Of a stretch of DNA of 11,179 nucleotides, positions 5,580 through 11,179 are shown piece by piece. The DNA is from Spirochaetales bacterium UBA1265 (lineage in GTDB: Bacteria; Spirochaetota; Spirochaetia; Sphaerochaetales; Sphaerochaetaceae). The stretch is from contig DBVL01000113.1 of NCBI GenBank assembly GCA_002308475.1, forward strand, positions 1 to 11,179, in the 5' to 3' direction. Below the pieces are notes generated by a model, which saw only the letters and a list, made by a program, of their open reading frames with translations, was not told where the DNA came from and searched no databases. Both the position numbers and the translations under genes were made by a program. The stretch's first letter is position 1; each line of letters opens with the position of its first letter.

Positions 5580-5639
5580 TTTTGAAATAGTCTGCCAAGG
5601 TATGCTAATAGAAAAATCCTTGGGCTGGATAGTCTTCCT
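5557..5639. repeat. overlapping inverted repeats with two mutually exclusive folds
   Basis: AGACTATTTCAA (5561-5572) is the perfect 12-bp complement of TTGAAATAGTCT (5582-5593). The overlapping segment AGGAAGACTAT (5557-5567) is instead the perfect 11-bp complement of ATAGTCTTCCT (5629-5639). Only one of these can form at a time. In the second fold CCAAGG (5595-5600) and CCTTGG (5618-5623) make a nested stem. A switch-like RNA, a palindromic protein-binding region, or a remnant of a short inverted-repeat element would all fit. Confidence 0.6.
5582..5611 (+). promoter_or_regulatory. possible second promoter for the lipoprotein/sdaA genes
   Basis: TTGAAA (5582-5587), 18 bp, then TAATAG (5606-5611) preceded by an extended -10 TG at 5603-5604. 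The -35 lies inside the right arm of the 12-bp inverted repeat, so anything binding or folding there could affect it. The -10 is a poor match. Confidence 0.3.
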
Positions 5640-5688
5640 GAAGAGATGGAAAAACAAGGCTTGGCTACTTTCATGCGTCTTTATAGGC

Positions 5689-5695
5689 AGGAGGT
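5689..5695 (+). promoter_or_regulatory. ribosome binding site deciding the start at 5700
   Basis: AGGAGGT lies 4 nt before ATG 5700, whereas the frame's first ATG at 5646 has no comparable motif. The site and the lipoprotein signal that begins at 5700 agree. Confidence 0.8.
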
Positions 5696-5699
5696 GGTT

Positions 5700-6428
5700 A
5701 TGAAAAGAGCTTTGGTTTTTCTTTTTGTGCCTTTTCTTCTGCTTTCGTGCTCAATGGATCTTGGTTATTCAAATATTGAGGTGCTTATCCCTGAGCATCC
5801 TTGGGAGACCTATACAGAGGCGCAGCTCTGGTACTCCCTGAGGTGGACAGATGGGGATGGGGAGCATGTGAAGTATGTGGAGCAGGGGCAAAGGAGTGTG
5901 AGAATAAAGGTAAAGGCAGACAGGACTGTCTATATCTGTGCCTATCCACTGTCAAATCTCATGCCCTTCGGAGCTGCGTTCTCCCCATCTTCTGTTCCAT
6001 CCTGTGTGCTCCTTACCCAAGAGGAGGGATTTCTGGCAGATGTCTTCATGAGCCTGAATGAAGAGGTGAGGGAACAGGTGAACTGGGAAAAGCTCATACA
6101 GGCCTGCTATGACAAAACGGAGAGTCTGATGGATCTGGACATACAGATGCTTGTCTCTGCAACCATGAATGGAAACCTTGGAAAAAGTGCAATTGTAAAG
6201 AACAGAAGCTACGAGATAGGCCCGTTCATGGTGCAGAACGGGGTGTGGATACCTGAACGGATGGGTCTGGGGCGGGTGGTAGTAACTGAAGGCAGCATGG
6301 AGAAGATGACTGTAAGCCCGGGAGTGTACAGGTTCTATGAAAGAGAAGCCGGTCTTGAGATGAGGATAGTCTGTGAGGTGGACGGAAAAAGTGCGTGTGT
6401 CTTCAAGCCAACCATGGTACCGCAGTAA
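5700..6428 (+). CDS. lipoprotein of unknown function (242 aa)
   Basis: MKRALVFLFVPFLLLSC is a lipoprotein signal peptide with lipobox LLSC (Cys17), so the mature protein is membrane-anchored and faces the periplasm or surface. The rest has alternating strands and aromatic residues (WETYTEAQLWYSLRW; VRIKVKADRTVYICAYPL), consistent with a beta-rich fold. The segment ending in PGVYRFYEREAGLEMRIV looks like a second beta unit. I recognise no family. An in-frame ATG at 5646 would add 18 residues ahead of the signal and destroy its layout, so it is rejected. Purine-rich codons (GAG, AGG, GGG) are more frequent than in the lpoB operon, by eye. The serine deaminase gene starts 58 bp downstream with no terminator between, so the two are probably co-transcribed, though no functional link is evident. 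Confidence 0.72.
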   Translation: MKRALVFLFVPFLLLSCSMDLGYSNIEVLIPEHPWETYTEAQLWYSLRWTDGDGEHVKYVEQGQRSVRIKVKADRTVYICAYPLSNLMPFGAAFSPSSVPSCVLLTQEEGFLADVFMSLNEEVREQVNWEKLIQACYDKTESLMDLDIQMLVSATMNGNLGKSAIVKNRSYEIGPFMVQNGVWIPERMGLGRVVVTEGSMEKMTVSPGVYRFYEREAGLEMRIVCEVDGKSACVFKPTMVPQ

Positions 6429-6486
6429 AAGAGAGGTTGAGCCTACAAGCTTTTGAGACTATAGTTGAAGGGATAGGAGAGTTCTT

Positions 6487-7686
6487 ATGGAGTCATTAAG
6501 AGAGTTGTACAGATACGGACACGGACCATCTTCAAGCCATACCATGGGACCTAGGAAGGCTGCCAAGGATTTTCTTGCCCGTCACCCTGAGGCTGAAAGT
6601 TATGAATGCACCCTGTTCGGAAGCCTTGCCGCCACAGGAAGAGGGCACCTTACAGACTATGCCATTGAAACTGTGTTCAAGGGTAGAAAGCTCAACATAC
6701 TCTGGGAGCCGGGGATAATCAAACCCCTGCATCCGAATGCTCTGACCTTGAAAGGCTTTGACAAGGAAGGCTCTTTGATTGGAGAAGAAACCTACTACTC
6801 TGTAGGAGGAGGAAAGGTACAGACAGAGACTGACTTTGGATCCAAGGCTAAAGAAGTCTATCCCTCCCTGCTCTCACAGATGAATAAGATACTTCGCTAC
6901 TGCGATAGAGAAGGATGCCAGATCTGGGAACTGGCCGTAAAGTATGAAGGCGAGGAAATCCTGGATTACATGGAAGAGATATGGACCATAATGGAGAAGG
7001 CTGTAAAAAGAGGCCTTCTTGAAGAAGGAGTACTGAAGGGAGGACTGAAACTGCCAAGAAAAGCCTGTCAGTACTACACCCAGGCACAGGATTTCTCAGG
7101 ACCGTTGGGATATACGGCAAAAGCAATAAGTTATGCATTGGCCGTAGCCGAAGAGAATGCAGCGGGAGGCAAGATTGTTACTGCCCCCACGTGTGGTTCG
7201 TGTGGCGTGGTGCCCGGAGTGCTTTACTACCTGCAGGAGACTTACAGGATTCCGAGAGTCAAGATTCTCAGGGCGCTGCTGACTGCGGGAATAGTGGGAA
7301 ACGTGTGCAAGCACAACGGATCCATCTCGGGAGCGGAAGTGGGCTGTCAGGGAGAAGTTGGTGTTGCCTGTGCCATGGCCAGTGCCGGAGCTGCATACCT
7401 TCTCGGAGGTTCCATCTACCAGATTGAATATGCGGCGGAGATGGGACTTGAGCACCACCTGGGCTTGACCTGTGACCCCATGCTGGGTCTGGTGCAGATT
7501 CCTTGTATAGAGAGAAACGCCATGGCCACCATGAGAGCCCTCAACCATGCAACCTATGCTCTTCTGTCGGACGGAAGACACAGGGTCAGCCTGGATAATG
7601 TCATCTCTGTAATGATGGAGACTGGAGAGGCCTTGCCGTACATATTCAAGGAAACTTCCCAAGGCGGACTGGCAACAGTCAAATAA
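6487..7686 (+). CDS. sdaA: L-serine ammonia-lyase, iron-sulfur type, single chain (399 aa)
   Basis: It converts L-serine to pyruvate and ammonia in the cytoplasm using a [4Fe-4S] cluster rather than PLP. The N-terminal beta domain opens with the hallmark GPSSSHTMGP (13-22). The catalytic alpha domain, from about residue 160, holds TAPTCGSCGVVPG, NGSISGAEVGCQGEVG and LTCDPMLGLVQIPCIERN. The likely cluster cysteines are Cys287, Cys329 and Cys340; their spacings of 42 and 11 match those I recall for the Legionella enzyme (343/385/396). The C-terminal fourth-ligand cysteine of that enzyme has no counterpart here, as the protein ends GGLATVK. At 399 aa it is shorter than the roughly 454-aa E. coli SdaA, mostly in the beta domain. 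The start has AGGAGAG (6475-6481) at 5-nt spacing. It follows the lipoprotein gene and precedes parE, from which a palindrome and probable promoter separate it. Confidence 0.93.
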   Translation: MESLRELYRYGHGPSSSHTMGPRKAAKDFLARHPEAESYECTLFGSLAATGRGHLTDYAIETVFKGRKLNILWEPGIIKPLHPNALTLKGFDKEGSLIGEETYYSVGGGKVQTETDFGSKAKEVYPSLLSQMNKILRYCDREGCQIWELAVKYEGEEILDYMEEIWTIMEKAVKRGLLEEGVLKGGLKLPRKACQYYTQAQDFSGPLGYTAKAISYALAVAEENAAGGKIVTAPTCGSCGVVPGVLYYLQETYRIPRVKILRALLTAGIVGNVCKHNGSISGAEVGCQGEVGVACAMASAGAAYLLGGSIYQIEYAAEMGLEHHLGLTCDPMLGLVQIPCIERNAMATMRALNHATYALLSDGRHRVSLDNVISVMMETGEALPYIFKETSQGGLATVK

Positions 7687-7692
7687 CAGCTT

Positions 7693-7708
7693 CCCCTTTT
7701 TACAGGGG
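7693..7708 (+). other. short hairpin downstream of sdaA
   Basis: CCCCT (7693-7697) and AGGGG (7704-7708) form a 5-bp stem around TTTTAC, 6 nt after the stop codon. No T-tract follows, so it is a doubtful terminator; it may protect the mRNA 3' end. Confidence 0.3.
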
Positions 7709-7740
7709 CTCTGCCATGGTGTAAACCACACATTTAGGGG

Positions 7741-7760
7741 CTGTTTTTAAAAACAGTTTT
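7741..7760. terminator. perfect 16-bp palindrome with T-tail between sdaA and parE
   Basis: CTGTTTTTAAAAACAG (7741-7756) is a perfect palindrome followed by TTTT. Four G-T wobbles with the preceding GGGG would lengthen the RNA stem but use up the T-tail. It may be a weak terminator for sdaA. Alternatively, as an exact dyad just upstream of the parE promoter candidate, it may be an operator. Confidence 0.4.
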
Positions 7761-7785
7761 CCAAAGCTGTCAATTTTGCTAAAAT
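7757..7785 (+). promoter_or_regulatory. candidate promoter giving a leaderless parE mRNA
   Basis: TAAAAT (7780-7785) is a good -10. Upstream at 16-17 bp is TTTTCC/TTTCCA, a weak -35. Initiation 6-7 nt after the -10 would fall on or next to the parE ATG at 7792, which has no Shine-Dalgarno. Confidence 0.42.
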
Positions 7786-7791
7786 ACCGAC

Positions 7792-9612
7792 ATGGCTGAG
7801 ACAACTGTTTCCAAGATAAAAGAATATAATGATGACTCAATACAGCATGTATCGTCCCTGGAACACATAAGACTCAGGCCTGGCATGTATATAGGCCGGC
7901 TCGGAGACGGTACACACCAGGATGATGGAATCTATGTCCTGATGAAGGAAGTTATAGACAACAGCATAGATGAGTTCATAATGGGCTGTGGTAACAGGAT
8001 CACTGTAAGAAGGGATGGGGACCTGGTTTCAGTAAGAGACGTAGGAAGAGGCATTCCGCTTGGAAAGGTTGTGGAGTGTGTCTCTCAGATAAACACGGGA
8101 GCCAAGTACAACAACAGCGTCTTCCAGTTCTCAGTAGGTCTTAACGGTGTAGGTACCAAGGCTGTGAACGCAATGAGCTCCTCATTTCATGTGAAGAGTT
8201 TCAGAGGCGGAGAGTTTGTTGAGGCCTGGTTTGAGAAAGGCGTTCTAACAAAACAGAACAAGGGTAAGACAGATGAACCGGACGGAACCCTAACGGAGTT
8301 TGTTGCTGACAGGGAAGTGTTCGGCAAGTATGCCTATAATGATGATTTCATAATCAGGAGAATAGAGAACTACTGCTACCTGAATACCGGGCTGACCATT
8401 GATTACAACAAGAGAATCTTCAAAAGCCAGCACGGACTACTGGATCTGCTGGAAAAGGAAGTTGAGGACAACGGCATCTACAACATGGTGCATTACAAGA
8501 GCAGGACTCTTGAGTTTGCATTTACCCATACAAGGGAGTTCAGCGGAGAAACCTATTATTCATATGTTAATGGTCAGTACACCTCTGATGGAGGAACACA
8601 TCAGGCTGCCTTCAAGGAAGGCCTTCTCAAGGGCATAAATGAGTTCTTCAAGAAAACCTGGAGCCCTCAGGATGTAAGAGAAGGAATAGTCGGAGCGGTA
8701 GCCATCAAGGTTGAAACCCCTGTCTTTGAAAGTCAGACAAAGAACAAGCTTGGAAACACTGAGATCAGAGGCCCCATCATTGATGAAGTCAAGGAAGCTG
8801 TTCTAGAGTTCCTGCATAAAAACCCGGAAGACGCCCAGAAACTCAGTCAGAAGATAATCCAGAATGAGACCATCAGGAAGAAGCTTTCCGAGGTGAAGAA
8901 GGTTGCCAAGGAAAACGCAAAGAAGATTTCCCTGAATATTCCTAAGCTCAAGGACTGCAAGTTCCACCTGGGCCAGAGCGGAGCCAACGCTGATATGGGA
9001 GAGAGGTCCATGATCTTCCTCACCGAGGGAGACTCTGCTTCCGGAACTCTGAACACTGCAAGAGACGTCATGACTCAGGCTGTCTTCAGCCTGAGAGGAA
9101 AGCCTCTGAACACAAATGGGCTGAGCCTGAGCGAGATGTACAAGAACGTGGAGCTGTACAACGTCATGGCTGCTCTGGGAATAGAAAACGGTGTAGAGGG
9201 ATTAAGGTATGGAAAGGTTATATTCGCAACAGATGCGGATATAGATGGTTTCCACATCAGAATACTTCTTCTCACATATTTTTTGAGCTACTTTGAGGAA
9301 CTTATCAGGTCCGGTCGTGTGTGGATTCTGGATACTCCGCTGTTCAGGGTCAGAAACAAGAGCGTCACGACCTACTGCTACAGTGAGCAGGAAAGGGACA
9401 CCATGATGAAGCAGATAAAGGGCTCTGAGGTTACCAGATTCAAAGGGTTGGGAGAAATCAGTGCTAAGGAGTTTGGCCAGTTCATAGGGGAGGACATGCG
9501 TCTTATTCCGGTGACAATTGAGAGTCTCTCCGAGGCAAAGAAGGCAATGAACTTCTACATGGGAAACAACACTCCCGAGAGAAGAGACTTTATTATGGAT
9601 AATCTGGTGTAA
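7792..9612 (+). CDS. parE: DNA topoisomerase IV subunit B (ATPase/TOPRIM)
   Basis: This is the ATP-driven subunit of a type IIA topoisomerase, working as a ParE2-ParC2 tetramer that decatenates sister chromosomes. The GHKL ATPase domain shows Glu53 and Asn57 in KEVIDNSID, Asp83 in VRDVGRG and GVGTKA (119-124); the transducer lysine is in QTKNKL (Lys317). The TOPRIM region carries Glu412 in LTEGDSASG and the metal-binding Asp481/Asp483 in ATDADIDG. The C-terminal FKGLGEISAKEFGQFIGED block differs from the GEMNP form of enterobacterial GyrB/ParE and resembles the Bacteroidota/spirochaete ParE type. The 606-aa length has no room for the long GyrB insert. The start is ATG 7792, with no Shine-Dalgarno. 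parC follows after 9 bp. Annotation as a second gyrase B is possible but the pairing with this short-spaced partner favours topo IV. Confidence 0.9.
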   Translation: MAETTVSKIKEYNDDSIQHVSSLEHIRLRPGMYIGRLGDGTHQDDGIYVLMKEVIDNSIDEFIMGCGNRITVRRDGDLVSVRDVGRGIPLGKVVECVSQINTGAKYNNSVFQFSVGLNGVGTKAVNAMSSSFHVKSFRGGEFVEAWFEKGVLTKQNKGKTDEPDGTLTEFVADREVFGKYAYNDDFIIRRIENYCYLNTGLTIDYNKRIFKSQHGLLDLLEKEVEDNGIYNMVHYKSRTLEFAFTHTREFSGETYYSYVNGQYTSDGGTHQAAFKEGLLKGINEFFKKTWSPQDVREGIVGAVAIKVETPVFESQTKNKLGNTEIRGPIIDEVKEAVLEFLHKNPEDAQKLSQKIIQNETIRKKLSEVKKVAKENAKKISLNIPKLKDCKFHLGQSGANADMGERSMIFLTEGDSASGTLNTARDVMTQAVFSLRGKPLNTNGLSLSEMYKNVELYNVMAALGIENGVEGLRYGKVIFATDADIDGFHIRILLLTYFLSYFEELIRSGRVWILDTPLFRVRNKSVTTYCYSEQERDTMMKQIKGSEVTRFKGLGEISAKEFGQFIGEDMRLIPVTIESLSEAKKAMNFYMGNNTPERRDFIMDNLV

Positions 9613-9621
9613 GGGGCTCAA

Positions 9622-11179
9622 ATGGCAAACGCAAAGGAAATATTCAGACAGAACTTTATTGAATACGCCTCATACGTCATTAAGGACAGAGCTATTCCGG
9701 ATATTGAGGACGGACTTAAGCCGGTACAGAGGAGAATACTGCACACTCTCATAGAGATGGATGACGGAAGGTTCCACAAGGTTGCGAACGTGGTGGGCTC
9801 CACCATGCACTATCATCCGCATGGAGACTCCTCCATCTATACGGCTCTGGTCAACCTGGCTAACTGTGATCTTTTCATTGATAAGCAGGGTAACTACGGA
9901 AACTACATGACAGGAGATGGGGCGGCAGCTGCCAGATATATTGAGTGTCGCCTGCTTCCTTTTGCAAAAAAGGTTCTCTATAACCCTGAGATAACTGAGT
10001 ATGTTGAGTCCTATGATGGCAGGAGCAAGGAGCCTGTGGTCTTCCCTGCAAAAATCCCCGTGGTTCTGATACAGGGCACGGAAGGTATTGCCGTAGGCAT
10101 GAGTACGAAAATTCTGCCTCACAATGCATTGGAGGTCATAGACGCCCAGATAGCTGCAATCAAGGGTGAGGATTTCAGGCTGTATCCGGACTTCCCGGGT
10201 GGGGGAATAATGGACGTGTCCGACTATCAGGACGGCCTGGGAAGTGTAGCCATCAGGGCCAAGCTGGATACCACAAACCCGAAGAAGATAGTAATAGAGG
10301 AGCTGCCTTTCGGGGTGGACTCCGAGAAGATGATTCAGAGCATAGACGCTGCGGCAAAGAAGGGGCGCCTCAAGGTTGCTCAGGTTAATGACTTTACCGC
10401 AGACAAAGTGAACGTGGAGCTTTATCTGAGCAAGGGCACTTACACCTCCGATCTGGTGGATGCCTTGTACGCATATACTCTCTGCGAGCAGAAGATTTCG
10501 GTCAACTGCCTGGTTATAAAGGACAAGCTTCCCCATGTCATAACTGTGAGCGATATAGTGCGTTACCACGCCGAGCACCTTGTAGATGTCAGCAAGGCGG
10601 AGCTTGAGGTTGAGAGGGGCCACCTGTACGACAAGCTTCATGCACGCACTCTGGAGCGCATATTCATAGAGGAGCGCATCTACAAGAGAATAGAGCAGAA
10701 ACGCACCCAGGAAGCTGTGGAAGAGGCTGTGCGCACCGGTTTTGAACCGTACAGGGGGGAACTTGTCCGTGAAGTTTCCAAGGAAGACATAGAGCGCCTT
10801 CTCAAAGTGCCTATCCGCAGGATCTCTCTCTTTGACATAGAGAAGAACCAGCAGGAGATAGACCAGATAAATGCAGATATAAAGCTCTGCGAGTACAACC
10901 TCTCACACCTGAGGGAGTACGCGGTGAACACCCTTAAAGATATAAGGAAGGATCTTGATATACCTCTCCACCGAAGAAAGACAAAGATAGAAGGGTTTGA
11001 CACTGTGGCAATAAAGGACGTGGCAAAACGCGACCTTGATCTGCGCTATGATGAGGCTTCCGGTTACATGGGAACAGCGGTCAAGACCGGTGTGGTGATT
11101 GAAAAGGTCTCAGAATTTGACAAGATTCTTGTCATAAACAAGAGCGGAACCTACTACTGCATACCTGTTTCCGAGAAGA
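9622..11179 (+). CDS. parC: DNA topoisomerase IV subunit A (3' end beyond the window)
   Basis: This is the DNA cleavage-religation subunit partnering ParE. 519 codons are visible and the frame runs off the window. It opens EYASYVIKDRAIPDIEDGLK, the classic GyrA/ParC N-terminus, then KPVQRRIL. The winged-helix region contains YHPHGDSSIYTALVN; Ser70 is at the GyrA Ser83 position, and Thr74 replaces the usual acidic residue at GyrA 87. The catalytic tyrosine is Tyr106 in ARYIECRLLPFA. GTEGIAVGMSTKILPHN and a long charged coiled-coil follow. From about residue 475 (YDEASGYMGTAVKTGVV) the C-terminal beta domain begins. The ribosome-binding site AAGGGG (9611-9616) overlaps the parE stop with 5-nt spacing to ATG, so the two are translated from one mRNA. 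ParC is preferred over GyrA because of the parE pairing and sequence style. Confidence 0.88.
   Translation, partial: MANAKEIFRQNFIEYASYVIKDRAIPDIEDGLKPVQRRILHTLIEMDDGRFHKVANVVGSTMHYHPHGDSSIYTALVNLANCDLFIDKQGNYGNYMTGDGAAAARYIECRLLPFAKKVLYNPEITEYVESYDGRSKEPVVFPAKIPVVLIQGTEGIAVGMSTKILPHNALEVIDAQIAAIKGEDFRLYPDFPGGGIMDVSDYQDGLGSVAIRAKLDTTNPKKIVIEELPFGVDSEKMIQSIDAAAKKGRLKVAQVNDFTADKVNVELYLSKGTYTSDLVDALYAYTLCEQKISVNCLVIKDKLPHVITVSDIVRYHAEHLVDVSKAELEVERGHLYDKLHARTLERIFIEERIYKRIEQKRTQEAVEEAVRTGFEPYRGELVREVSKEDIERLLKVPIRRISLFDIEKNQQEIDQINADIKLCEYNLSHLREYAVNTLKDIRKDLDIPLHRRKTKIEGFDTVAIKDVAKRDLDLRYDEASGYMGTAVKTGVVIEKVSEFDKILVINKSGTYYCIPVSEK

Larger units (their letters stand above)
5360..5699. other. 340-bp intergenic region rich in signals and repeats
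   Basis: No full-length gene is present. From left to right the region holds a near-consensus rightward promoter (5386-5414), a ribosome-binding sequence with a 12-codon frame (5447-5485), a strong terminator (5486-5518), a set of direct and inverted repeats (5557-5639), a second weaker promoter candidate (5582-5611) and the lipoprotein's ribosome-binding site (5689-5695). The frame of the downstream lipoprotein stays open back to 5586, after a TGA at 5583, but the 19 codons from ATG 5646 are probably not translated. Confidence 0.7.

Noticed and set aside
5557..5593. Second intrinsic terminator at the 12-bp inverted repeat
   Set aside because: The T-run is in the loop, not after the stem; the bases following the stem are GCCAAGG.
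5646..5699. Earlier ATG for the lipoprotein
   Set aside because: No ribosome-binding site of quality lies there, and the lipoprotein signal begins at 5700 behind AGGAGGT.
7096..7731. Leftward 211-codon frame opposite sdaA
   Set aside because: It overlaps the conserved Fe-S domain of sdaA in antisense, with low-complexity His/Ser-rich translation and no ribosome-binding site; treated as a shadow.
9202..9621. Leftward 139-codon frame opposite the end of parE
   Set aside because: It is a shadow of the TOPRIM/C-terminal coding region with no domain of its own.
9670..10641. Long leftward open frame (323 codons) opposite parC
   Set aside because: It is antisense to a clear ParC reading frame with conserved motifs. 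The translation has no recognisable domain and is explained by codon bias on the other strand.

Overview
The window looks like chromosome of a diderm bacterium, most probably a spirochaete (Treponema/Sphaerochaeta-like). This rests on a run of short signal peptides ending in a lipobox (…FVSC, …LVSC, …LLSC), LPP20-type envelope proteins, heavy AGA/AGG arginine codon use, and a ParE/ParC pair of the type shared by Bacteroidota and spirochaetes rather than the enterobacterial type. The phylum call is by eye and no database was searched.

Layout. At the left edge are two GC-rich hairpins (10-45), then a leftward XRE-family regulator (82-360). A divergent regulatory region (361-633) carries a 9-bp direct repeat touching the regulator's start codon, a small palindrome, a candidate promoter and a 5'-leader hairpin. 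Rightward from 634 to 4223 is a tightly packed four-gene envelope operon: an LpoB-like lipoprotein, a COG3014-like lipoprotein, a secreted LPP20-like protein and an LPP20-like lipoprotein. It closes with a strong intrinsic terminator (4244-4290). A secreted transglutaminase-like protein follows immediately (4295-5359).

The 5360-5699 interval is the most unusual part. It holds a near-consensus promoter (TTTACA-17-TATGAT), a short open frame behind a strong ribosome-binding sequence, and a strong terminator, all within about 130 bp. Next comes a block of overlapping inverted repeats that can fold in two mutually exclusive ways. This could be a small RNA gene or an attenuator-like leader. It lies ahead of a lipoprotein of unknown function (5700-6428) and an iron-sulfur L-serine ammonia-lyase (6487-7686), which are probably co-transcribed.

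The right third holds topoisomerase IV: parE (7792-9612), which has no Shine-Dalgarno and may be leaderless, and 9 bp downstream parC (9622 to the window end, incomplete).

How the genes fit together. The 634-4223 operon plausibly acts at the outer membrane/periplasm on peptidoglycan synthesis or envelope assembly, since LpoB activates a bifunctional PBP in enterobacteria. The XRE gene may control itself and possibly this operon. sdaA turns serine into pyruvate and ammonia. parE/parC decatenate chromosomes. No CRISPR array, insertion sequence, rRNA or tRNA was recognised.
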